This document shows, in pieces, positions 1 to 7,314 of a DNA stretch of 23,597 nt (positions within the stretch are counted from its first letter, which is position 1; the number at the start of each line of letters is the position of its first letter). The notes under the pieces are model-generated. The model saw only the letters and a list, made by a program, of their open reading frames with translations, did not search any database and was not told where the DNA came from. A program made the position numbers and the translations under genes. This DNA is from a bacterium (GTDB taxonomy: Bacteria; SM23-31; JAUVVT01): NCBI GenBank assembly GCA_030616165.1, contig JAUWXV010000030.1, positions 1 through 23,597 on the forward strand, given 5' to 3'.

Positions 1-140
1 ATTAAATATTCTATTTTCTACTAATATAGAAGAATTATTAGTTAAAGGGTTAAGAAATCACTTCACTATTATTATTTATAATAAATTGACTATATTAAAT
101 TTGCCAAAGCTTTTTAACAATATTGGGTTTATTACATAAA

Positions 141-1265
141 ATGAGCGAATATGTATGTTCTCTATGTGATAGAAAATATCCAGTAACCGAATTTCGATAT
201 AAATGTGACTGCAGTGGTGTTCTGGAACTAAAGAAACAAGTATCTTTTCCCCTGAGAGAAATCGCAAAAAGGAAGCCGACAATATGGAGATACTTGGAGG
301 CAATTCCAATTGAAAAAAAAGAAAATATAGTTTCATTTGATGAAGGAATGACTCCTCTGATAGATTTCTTTTACAAAGGCTTAAACCTTAAAGCAAAACT
401 CGATTATATCTTCCCAACCGGTTCATACAAAGACCGCGGGGCTTCAGTTTTAATAAGTAAACTTAAAGAAATTGGTGTAAAAAGGATAATCGAAGACTCA
501 TCAGGGAATGCAGGTGCTGCAATTGCCGGCTACTCTGCAAAAGCAAAAATTAAATGTGAAATATACTGCCCCCAATCAACATCGAAAGGCAAACTCTCGC
601 AAATCCAACTATACGGTGCAAAAATAAAGAAAATCCCCGGAACAAGGGCAGACACTTCAAATGCGGTTCTGAAAGATGCCGAAAAATTTTATTATGCTTC
701 CCATAACTGGAACCCTTTTTTCCTGGAAGGAACAAAAACCGCCGCATTTGAAATTGCTGAACAATTAGATTGGAAAAGCCCCGATAATATTATATGCCCT
801 ATTGGTTTCGGAAGTATATATTTGGGTCTTTATCTTGGATTTAAGGAACTTCTTGAAAATAAGATAATAGAAAGATTGCCTAAATTATTGGGCGTTCAAT
901 CCAGTGTCTGCTCTCCTGTATATAAAGCATTCATAAATAAAGATGATAATATACAGAAGTTTATCCAGGAAAAACAAACTATTGCAGAGGGCATTTGCTC
1001 GGAAAAACCAATCAGAGATAAACTTATCCTGAAAGCAATAAATCAAACTTCCGGTGCTATTACCTCTGTATCGGATACTGAAATCAAAAATGGGATAAAA
1101 ATCCTTGCAAAACAGGGATTATTTGTCGAACCAACATCAGCCGTCGTCATTCCAGCAGTCGATAAATTCTATAAACAAAATATTATCAATCCAGAACAAA
1201 CTACCATTCTTATCCTCACCGGTTCAGGCTTAAAAACAACGGAAAAATTGGTGAAGATTTTTTGA
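141..1265 (+). CDS. thrC: Threonine synthase-like PLP enzyme
   Basis: Likely converts O-phosphohomoserine to threonine in the cytoplasm, using pyridoxal phosphate. The ATG at 141 is preferred to an in-frame TTG at 123 because the protein then opens directly on the zinc-ribbon-like segment with paired cysteines (C6, C9, C22, C24) seen in many threonine synthases. The PLP lysine lies in SYKDRG (K97). The phosphate-binding SSGNAG stretch follows at about 121-126, and a C-terminal TGSGLK motif closes the fold-type II domain. At 374 residues it is slightly shorter than the usual 400 or so. The ribosome-binding site is weak. It stands alone, convergent with the next gene. A related fold-type II enzyme (a threonine dehydratase-like or paralogous synthase) is the main alternative. 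No other threonine genes are in the window. Confidence 0.85.
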   Translation: MSEYVCSLCDRKYPVTEFRYKCDCSGVLELKKQVSFPLREIAKRKPTIWRYLEAIPIEKKENIVSFDEGMTPLIDFFYKGLNLKAKLDYIFPTGSYKDRGASVLISKLKEIGVKRIIEDSSGNAGAAIAGYSAKAKIKCEIYCPQSTSKGKLSQIQLYGAKIKKIPGTRADTSNAVLKDAEKFYYASHNWNPFFLEGTKTAAFEIAEQLDWKSPDNIICPIGFGSIYLGLYLGFKELLENKIIERLPKLLGVQSSVCSPVYKAFINKDDNIQKFIQEKQTIAEGICSEKPIRDKLILKAINQTSGAITSVSDTEIKNGIKILAKQGLFVEPTSAVVIPAVDKFYKQNIINPEQTTILILTGSGLKTTEKLVKIF

Positions 1266-1334
1266 ATCTAATATTTAAAATATTTCAATTCTTAAATGAA
1301 ATAGAAAAATTCAATAAAATTTAGTTACTTAATA

Positions 1335-2174
1335 TCAAAATGACATTGATTCTGTTACTCTTCGGAATGCTTCTACGCATTTTCCATCTTTTATTTGGCT
1401 CTTAACGTTTTTTTCAACCAATCTTCGGGTCGCGGGGCTCATTACTGGCGAATATTTATCACTGCTTTTCCCAAATTCTCCTTCTAAGTACTGGCTGACA
1501 TGTTTACACATAGACTCAATTTTCTTATCGACGTAATCGGAAATATCCACCCAGTAGTCTGGTTCATAAGTACCAAAGAAAAAATAATCCGTCACTGTAA
1601 ATGGCTGTAAACCTTCATGGGATCTGTGATGAGGAAAGTATAAATAATATGATGCAGCTCTTGCTCCATCGAGAGTAACATAAGCTCCCATTCTGTGGTC
1701 AGATTTATGCCACTGCGCCCATTTAACACCAGGATCGTAAGAAAATACTGCATCTGGACGATATTTTCGTATTAACCAACAAACCTTTTCACACAACTCC
1801 TTTTCGGGAACATACTCTAATTCACCATCATCATATCCAAGCCAGATGATGTTTTCGGGCGGTAAACCTATTACAGCATTGGCAGCTTCATCTTCTACCT
1901 TCCTGATTGCAGCTATCTCTTCTGCAGAAATCGTAGTATCTCGTGTTCCTTTATTTCCAATTGTATATATCACAATATAAACTGTATTTCCATTTTCGAT
2001 AAGTTTTGCCATTGTTCCTGTACACCAGGTTTCATCATCCGGATGGGGAGCAAACACCAATACAGTTTTCCCACGCCAAGAATCAATGTCCTCCTGTGCA
2101 AAAATACTAATTACTGGATAAAAAACAAACATTAAAATGAATAACGTAAAAAAAATTACATTCTTGATTCTCAT
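1335..2174 (-). CDS. Secreted PIG-L family (LmbE-like) deacetylase
   Basis: Predicted zinc-dependent N-acetylglucosaminyl-type deacetylase acting outside the cytoplasm. The 279-residue protein starts with a hydrophobic signal segment (about 6-26) ending near FAQ. The family metal motif HPDDE is at 44-48, and the second metal site HKSDH at 156-160, so the catalytic residues look intact. The start is well supported: AAAGGAGG lies 7 bases before the ATG, and a TATAAT box sits further upstream on the minus strand (2214-2209). Members of this family deacetylate GlcNAc conjugates such as thiol precursors, glycolipids or glycans. A secreted form suggests an exogenous or envelope glycan substrate, which is inference. 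It sits near a sulfatase-fold enzyme and, further away, a sialate esterase, consistent with glycan handling. Confidence 0.85.
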   Translation of the reverse strand: MRIKNVIFFTLFILMFVFYPVISIFAQEDIDSWRGKTVLVFAPHPDDETWCTGTMAKLIENGNTVYIVIYTIGNKGTRDTTISAEEIAAIRKVEDEAANAVIGLPPENIIWLGYDDGELEYVPEKELCEKVCWLIRKYRPDAVFSYDPGVKWAQWHKSDHRMGAYVTLDGARAASYYLYFPHHRSHEGLQPFTVTDYFFFGTYEPDYWVDISDYVDKKIESMCKHVSQYLEGEFGKSSDKYSPVMSPATRRLVEKNVKSQIKDGKCVEAFRRVTESMSF

Positions 2175-2750
2175 TTTATTACCTCCTTTTTTTAAATGTC
2201 AAATAAAAATTATACTACAAAGATTCTATGAATTTACTATTTTAATCTTTTTTGCCTTTTAAGAAGGTGGAAAAAGGAAAAATCTTTAATGGGTGAGAAT
2301 ATTTGTGAAAATTTATTAAAACAAAAACCAAATGTCAATAAATTATTTTTGTGATATGATAGAAAAAATTGCTACATTGTTGATTGGAAAGTGGGTTGAT
2401 TATTTAATAAGAATATACGTAAACTTATTGATAAGAAAGTTTCAATTTTTGTTTCATTAATTATTTTTCCAAAGTTTGTAGAAAAATAATATTGTTCAAT
2501 TAAAATTTTAATTTCTGAAATTAACTTGACAAATAAAATTGGAATTTCTATATTTCTCATAGTCATTGATTCTTTTAATGGGTTGATCTATGGATGGAGG
2601 AATATGTAAAGCGGACACAAAGGCGAATTAAAGAGTTTTCAATAACATCTCGTTCATTGGAATTGTTCTAAATTATAAAGTAGTTTTAGTAGTGTCTCTT
2701 CTTTTATATTTAAAATTAATAATATGTTTTAATAATAAGAGGCCTTCGCA
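2175..2750. other. Intergenic region with possible ORF remnant
   Basis: About 575 bases between divergent genes. It carries the minus-strand ribosome-binding site and TATAAT box (2214-2209) of the PIG-L gene and the ribosome-binding site AAGAGG of the sulfatase gene. The middle is AT-rich with no convincing gene. At 2579-2671 a short open stretch without a good start ends ...KEFSITSRSLELF. It is arginine/lysine-rich and could be the tail of a decayed coding sequence, but I cannot assign it to a family. Confidence 0.4.
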
Positions 2751-4229
2751 ATGAACAGACGAATATTTCTTAAAAATTTATTATCAGGATTTTTTGGGAT
2801 CACTTTTATTCCCGGTATGCTTAAGTCGAAAAGCAATTTGAATAAGGACTTTTCGGTTATATCAGGAAAAAATGACAAAAAAAATGTAATAGTAATTCTT
2901 ACCGACAGTATGCGTGCTGACCATTTAGGATTTTATGGTAATACCTGGATAAAAAGCCCCAATCTTGATAAATTTGCATCAGAATCTTTAGTATTCGACC
3001 GTGCCTATTGTGAGGGGCTTCCGACACTTCCAACAAGGACAGCAATGTTCACTGGAAAATTCACGTTCCCATTCCGTGGCTGGCAGAGGCTTGAAGAAAG
3101 CGATGTTCCGCTGGCAGAAATCCTCTGGAATAAGGGATTTACAAATGCCCTAATAACAGATACTTATCATATGCACAAACCCAAAATGTCATACGAAAGA
3201 GGATTTGATTATGTCCAGTGGATTAGAGGACAGGAAGGCGACCCTTATATTGTGGATGAAGATATTAAAGTCAACCTTGAAAAATATTTCAAAGGAAACG
3301 GGCAAAAAAATGAAGAAACTGTCAGAAGACAGTTGATACAATATCTGAAGAATGTTTCCTGGTGGAAAGGAGACGAAGACCATTTTATTGCACAGGCTGC
3401 CAAAGCCGGGATTAAATTCTTGAAGGAACAGCCTCGCAACCGAAATATTTTCCTCTGGCTTGATTGTTTTGACCCACACGAACCCTGGGACCCACCCCCA
3501 CCATTTAATCGAATGTATAATCCTGACTATAAAGGTATTGAACTAATACACCCTATACCGGGAGAAGTAGAAGGATATCTTACTAAAGATGAATTAAAAC
3601 AGGTCAAAGCACTCTATGCAGGAGAGGTAACCCTTGTTGATAAATGGATTGGGATATTTCTTGATGAACTGAAGGATATGGGATTTTTTGAAAATTCCCT
3701 GATAATTTATGTTTCAGACCATGGAGAGCCCCTCGGAGAGCACCGCATCGTCAGAAAAGCAAGACCCTGGCCTTACGAAGAACTCGCCAGGATTCCCCTC
3801 GCAATTAGACACCCTGAAGGATATGGTTCAGGAAAACGATTTGGCGGTTTTGTTCATACATGTGATATTATGCCTACAATCCTTGATTTTTTGGAAATCA
3901 AAAAACCTGAAGACCTGACAGCAAAAAGTATTTTACCTATACTAAAAGGAGAAACCGAAAAAGTACATAAGTTTGGACTCAGCGCATACTTCAAAAGTGC
4001 CTGGAGCATAAGAGATGAAGACTGGACATATATCAAGTGGCTCGAAAGAAGCAGAAGAGATGCAGGATTTACTCCCTGGACACTTGGTGGAACTCTTGGT
4101 GCACCAACAAACCCGGAACTCTATTTCAGAAGAGACGACCCATACGAACAAAATAATATCATCAATAAAGAACCTGATAAAGCAGAAGAATTAAGCAGAG
4201 AACTTGAAGCGTTTGTGAAAAAATTATAG
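2751..4229 (+). CDS. Tat-exported sulfatase-fold hydrolase with Thr at the nucleophile position
   Basis: Member of the sulfatase/alkaline phosphatase superfamily, 492 residues. The N-terminus carries a twin-arginine signal (NRRIFLKN at 2-9, then a hydrophobic stretch), so the folded enzyme should be exported. The first metal site is seen at ILTDSMRADH (49-58) and the distal metal motif in SDHGEPLGEH. The catalytic loop reads T92-L-P-T-R-T-A-M-F-T-G102. In true sulfatases the first position is Cys or Ser, oxidised to formylglycine; here it is Thr. Thr nucleophiles are known in phosphodiesterase branches of the superfamily, so hydrolysis of a phosphate ester or diester, or an atypical sulfatase, are both possible. 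AAGAGG lies 8 bases before the ATG. The arsM-like gene follows after 25 bases, suggesting co-transcription. Confidence 0.88.
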   Translation: MNRRIFLKNLLSGFFGITFIPGMLKSKSNLNKDFSVISGKNDKKNVIVILTDSMRADHLGFYGNTWIKSPNLDKFASESLVFDRAYCEGLPTLPTRTAMFTGKFTFPFRGWQRLEESDVPLAEILWNKGFTNALITDTYHMHKPKMSYERGFDYVQWIRGQEGDPYIVDEDIKVNLEKYFKGNGQKNEETVRRQLIQYLKNVSWWKGDEDHFIAQAAKAGIKFLKEQPRNRNIFLWLDCFDPHEPWDPPPPFNRMYNPDYKGIELIHPIPGEVEGYLTKDELKQVKALYAGEVTLVDKWIGIFLDELKDMGFFENSLIIYVSDHGEPLGEHRIVRKARPWPYEELARIPLAIRHPEGYGSGKRFGGFVHTCDIMPTILDFLEIKKPEDLTAKSILPILKGETEKVHKFGLSAYFKSAWSIRDEDWTYIKWLERSRRDAGFTPWTLGGTLGAPTNPELYFRRDDPYEQNNIINKEPDKAEELSRELEAFVKKL

Positions 4230-4254
4230 TTTATTAAATAAGCATAGGTGAATC

Positions 4255-5013
4255 ATGAAAAAAGAAAAAGATATTAAAAAATATGTGAAAGACCGATATG
4301 GAAAAATAGCATCCGAAGGAAGTTCCTGTTGTCCGAGTAGTTGTTGCACCCCTGACATTATAAAACAAGAAAAATCTTTTGGATATTCAGAACAAGAAAT
4401 AGAAAACCTGCCTGAAGATGCCGTGATGGGACTAGGATGCGGCAATCCAACTGCATTGGCTGAATTAAAAGAAGGTGAAACTGTTATGGACCTTGGCTCT
4501 GGTGGAGGAATTGATGTATTTCTTGCAGCTCAGAAAGTTGGTGAAAAAGGGAAAGTTATTGGTGTGGATATGACACCTGAAATGATCCAAAGGGCAAGAG
4601 AAAATGCAAGAAAAGGAAACTACAATAATGTTGAGTTCAGACTCGGTGAAATTGAAAATTTACCCGCAGCGAACGATTCTGTCGATGTTATTATCAGCAA
4701 TTGCGTTATCAATCTTTCACAGGATAAATTAGCAGTTTATAAGGAAATTTACAGGATTCTGAAACCTGAAGGCAGGATTCTCATATCTGATTTAGTAACT
4801 GAAGGAGAACTCCCGGAAGAAATCCGAAAGAGCTTTGCAGCCTGGGCTGAGTGCATTGCAGGAGCTCTGGAGAAGAAGGAATATCTGGACACAATCAAAA
4901 AAGCAGGCTTTAGGGATATTACTGTCGTTGCTGAACAACCTTTTAACGAACAGGGAATGGACATTAGACTTATTGGAAAAATCTTAAGTATCCAGGTAAA
5001 GGCTTATAAATAA
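4255..5013 (+). CDS. arsM: Arsenite S-adenosylmethionine methyltransferase
   Basis: Predicted cytoplasmic enzyme that methylates As(III) using S-adenosylmethionine, giving methylated and volatile arsenicals. The 252-residue protein has the SAM motif DLGSGGGID at 79-87 and the acidic ribose-binding VDM at 104-106. The three cysteines expected to bind arsenite are present at C62 (GLGCGNP), C150 (SNCVINL) and C200 (WAECIAG). An extra N-terminal pair of CC dipeptides (25-26 and 30-31) is common in bacterial ArsM. AGGTGA precedes the ATG, and the gene follows the sulfatase-fold gene by 25 bases. No ArsR-type regulator or other ars gene is visible nearby, so arsenic-responsive control is not shown. 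Confidence 0.92.
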   Translation: MKKEKDIKKYVKDRYGKIASEGSSCCPSSCCTPDIIKQEKSFGYSEQEIENLPEDAVMGLGCGNPTALAELKEGETVMDLGSGGGIDVFLAAQKVGEKGKVIGVDMTPEMIQRARENARKGNYNNVEFRLGEIENLPAANDSVDVIISNCVINLSQDKLAVYKEIYRILKPEGRILISDLVTEGELPEEIRKSFAAWAECIAGALEKKEYLDTIKKAGFRDITVVAEQPFNEQGMDIRLIGKILSIQVKAYK

Positions 5014-5060
5014 AGTGAAAAAGTAATCTTGTGAAAATTATTCCGAACATTTAGGTTGTA

Positions 5061-5090
5061 TAAATTTCTCCTCGCAAGAGGAGAAATTTA
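5061..5090. terminator. 13-bp hairpin with GCAA tetraloop, bidirectional terminator candidate
   Basis: Perfect inverted repeat with 13-bp arms (5061-5073 and 5078-5090) and a GCAA loop. It lies between the convergent ends of arsM (+) and tonB (-). On the plus strand a run of six T follows about 10 bases later (5099-5104), so the T-tract is offset from the stem. It shares its 3' flank with the element at 7231-7303, so it may be a copy of a dispersed repeat that doubles as a terminator. Confidence 0.6.
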
Positions 5091-5241
5091 AGTATAAGTT
5101 TTTTGTGCAACTTTTTTACAAAAAATTTGCGAATTTTAAAATTTATCTAATTCCTTATTAATCTTTGACATTAATTTTAAATGATATAAATATATTCAGC
5201 ATATTGTTGGAAAGTCAATCTCGCTCATAACCATTCGAACA

Positions 5242-6027
5242 TCATTCGAGTCTATAGATAAATGTAATAACACCCTCTTGCATAACCTGCGGTGCTTCTT
5301 GCTCAAAAGAATTAAACTGCCATTCCTTTAGAGAGTTAATTGCAATATTTTCAAGTATGGTATTTCCTTTCCGTAAGGGTAAAATTTCCCCGACTGTACC
5401 ATTGGGAAAGACCTCGAATCTAAGCCTTATAACTGCGGTTTTATTAATCCCTTGAGGATAAACAGGCAAATTCCCTCTGACTTTTTCTCTTTGACCTCCC
5501 ACCCATTCAATCGTATAAGACTGAATCGCCGACACATTCATACCGGTCTCTCTCGATATGGTATCTGCTTGAAAAGTTCCGGTTATGCTCATATTTTCAA
5601 CATCAAAATTTTCTGTTACTTCCCCAAACAGACTTAAAATATTCTCAGGAGATTCGCGCTCTGGTTCTCCACCTATCTCTATTTTATCGCCCAATCTCAC
5701 CGGAGACTCATTTGCAAATATCTTTTCTTTTTCTGCAACTGGAATTTCCGGTACCTCTATATCAACCGTTCTTCTTTCGGGGAGTTCGACAACCTCTTTC
5801 ATTTTGATACTGATTGTTTGTACACCAGTCGGCTTTGAGGTTCTCGGAGGAGGAGGAGTATAAACCTTGCCTTCGGTTTCGCCTGCCGTAACTGTGGTAA
5901 ACGTAAGTTCAAAAAATTCAGGCAATTGAGGACTTAAATCAATACCTATTTTTAAAAATACAAGTGCTAAAAAAATATGAAATGCTGATGATACAATATA
6001 GCCCCTGTATTCTCTTTTTTCACTCAC
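5242..6027 (-). CDS. tonB: TonB-family energy transducer
   Basis: Couples the inner-membrane proton motor ExbB-ExbD to outer-membrane partners across the periplasm. The 261-residue protein has one N-terminal membrane anchor (about 11-30), a proline-containing linker starting PPPP near residue 58, and a C-terminal TonB-type domain at about 175-261 with the characteristic YPQGINKTAVIRLRF and LKEWQF segments. The start is a GTG that overlaps the end of exbD by 8 bases. GGAG sits 7 bases upstream of it, which supports translational coupling. The periplasmic linker is charged and not strongly proline-rich. This gene closes the exbB-exbD-tonB unit. A TolA-like role is the main alternative. Confidence 0.85.
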   Translation of the reverse strand: MSEKREYRGYIVSSAFHIFLALVFLKIGIDLSPQLPEFFELTFTTVTAGETEGKVYTPPPPRTSKPTGVQTISIKMKEVVELPERRTVDIEVPEIPVAEKEKIFANESPVRLGDKIEIGGEPERESPENILSLFGEVTENFDVENMSITGTFQADTISRETGMNVSAIQSYTIEWVGGQREKVRGNLPVYPQGINKTAVIRLRFEVFPNGTVGEILPLRKGNTILENIAINSLKEWQFNSFEQEAPQVMQEGVITFIYRLE

Positions 6028-6424
6028 TTTTTGGCTCCGTTGCTATAGAAAATCTTTCAAATCCGACATTTTTTGATATATCCATAACATCTACCGCACT
6101 CTGTAAAGTTACATCCCTATCGGCTTTTATTACGACTACCTGTTCCGTTCCAAAAGCGAATTTTTGCTGCAAAAGTGCCGGAAGTGATGATAATGTTACT
6201 CTTTCTTCATTTAAATAATATGACCCGTCACGTGTAATACTTATAGTAATATTTTTTTCCGATGTCATCTCCGTAGTTTCCGACCTCGGCAATTTTACCT
6301 TTATTCCCGGCTGAACTATAAAGGTCGATGACAAAAGAAAAAATATCAAAAGTAAAAAGATAATGTCTGTTAATGACGAAAAATTAAAAGTTGTGAGTAA
6401 TTTGTTCTCTACCTTTAAATTCAT
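6020..6424 (-). CDS. exbD: ExbD/TolR-type biopolymer transport protein
   Basis: Small proton-channel component of the TonB motor. With the chosen ATG at 6424 it is 134 residues. The upstream TTG at 6451 would add nine residues, but GGAGAAGGAAG lies directly before the ATG. One transmembrane helix spans about 18-36 and carries the essential membrane aspartate (D20 in SLTDIIF). A periplasmic domain with PGIKVKLPRSE after the helix is typical. The start lies within the 3' end of exbB and the stop overlaps the tonB start, so all three are tightly coupled. Confidence 0.9.
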   Translation of the reverse strand: MNLKVENKLLTTFNFSSLTDIIFLLLIFFLLSSTFIVQPGIKVKLPRSETTEMTSEKNITISITRDGSYYLNEERVTLSSLPALLQQKFAFGTEQVVVIKADRDVTLQSAVDVMDISKNVGFERFSIATEPKSE

Positions 6425-7055
6425 CTTCCTTCTCCGAATAAAGTAATTCAATTATTTCATTAGAGCCAACTTCCATATCATAAACGATTCTTTGAACCTT
6501 GCCTAAAAGAATATTGTAAAAAAAATATGAAGGGATGCCCACAGAAAGCCCAAATGCAGTTGTTAACAATGCTGTCCATATTCCCCCTGCAAGAACGGTG
6601 GCATTTACATTTCCTGCTAATCTTTCAATCTCCATAAATGCAATAATCATTCCCGCTACAGTTCCCAAAAATCCCAATAATGGTGCAACACCTGATATAG
6701 TCGCAAGAAAACCAAGATTCTTTTCCAGATTGTAAACTTCCTCCCTTCCCGCACCCTCAATAGTCTCTTGAACCTCTTTTTTATCTCGATGATGTTTTGC
6801 AATTCCCTTTTTTAATACCTTGGGCAGTGAACCTTCGGTCCTTGAGCAGAGTTCTATTGCATCCTCAACGTTATCCTTCAATATCAAATTCTTTACCCTC
6901 ATGATAAAATGGCTTGCATTAATCCTTGCTTTTCGCAAAATCAGGAACTTTTCAACTATTATTGCTACCGCAATTATTGAGCAGATTAAGATTAATACCA
7001 TTATAATAATGCCTGACATGCCACCTCTGGCAAACATTGATAATAAATTGGTCAT
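6384..7055 (-). CDS. exbB: ExbB/TolQ/MotA-family proton channel protein
   Basis: Inner-membrane scaffold of the TonB motor, 223 residues. The first membrane helix is at about 14-36. A cytoplasmic loop rich in charged residues follows. Helices two and three (about 115-143 and 152-180) hold the conserved GFLGTVAGM and ALLTTAFGLSVGIP segments that line the channel. GGAGGGG lies just before the ATG. A possible promoter on the minus strand (TTGGTT at 7130-7125 and TATATA at 7108-7103, 16-base spacer) sits in the preceding 259-base gap, so exbB-exbD-tonB could also be transcribed separately from the barrel gene. Confidence 0.93.
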   Translation of the reverse strand: MTNLLSMFARGGMSGIIIMVLILICSIIAVAIIVEKFLILRKARINASHFIMRVKNLILKDNVEDAIELCSRTEGSLPKVLKKGIAKHHRDKKEVQETIEGAGREEVYNLEKNLGFLATISGVAPLLGFLGTVAGMIIAFMEIERLAGNVNATVLAGGIWTALLTTAFGLSVGIPSYFFYNILLGKVQRIVYDMEVGSNEIIELLYSEKEDEFKGREQITHNF

Positions 7056-7102
7056 TTCCCCTCCATATTAAGTAAACAATTCTTATAAAAAATTTTAAAA
7101 AA

Positions 7103-7130
7103 TATATAATCTTTGCAATAATATAACCAA
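7103..7130 (-). promoter_or_regulatory. Possible promoter for exbB-exbD-tonB
   Basis: Minus strand TTGGTT, 16 bases, TATATA, about 50 bases before the exbB start. Only a moderate match to a housekeeping promoter in an AT-rich gap, so chance is a real alternative. Confidence 0.3.
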
Positions 7131-7171
7131 AATTTAATAAAATATCTACTTTCTTTTGAAAAAAAAAGTAA

Positions 7172-7303
7172 TTTCTGCCAAAGTCTAAACCAGCAGAGCC
7201 GTCTGAGGCAGAAAAGAAAACTTTAGACTTATTCCTTATCCTTGCGATGCAAGGATAAGGAATATATGTGAGTTTTTTGGGACACCTTTTTTTCAAAAAA
7301 GGT
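7172..7303. repeat. Nested inverted repeats, REP-like element between barrel gene and exbB
   Basis: Several inverted repeats follow one another: TTTCTGCC/GGCAGAAA (7172-7179 and 7207-7214), AAGTCTAAA/TTTAGACTT (7181-7189 and 7222-7230), a perfect 15-bp stem with a 3-base GAT loop (7231-7245 and 7249-7263), and ACCTTTTTT/AAAAAAGGT (7284-7292 and 7295-7303). The last two parts, with the intervening AGTTTTTTG, resemble the element at 5061-5119. It may be a mobile-type repeat and may stabilise or attenuate the transcript reaching exbB. Confidence 0.6.
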
Positions 7304-7314
7304 CTCTATTTTCA

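Noticed and set aside
2372-2566. 64-codon minus-strand frame in the PIG-L/sulfatase gap
   Set aside because: No ribosome-binding site, AT-driven composition and no recognisable motif.
6952-7296. 114-codon minus-strand frame overlapping exbB
   Set aside because: Covers the hairpin repeat region and the first exbB codons in another frame; exbB itself is clear.
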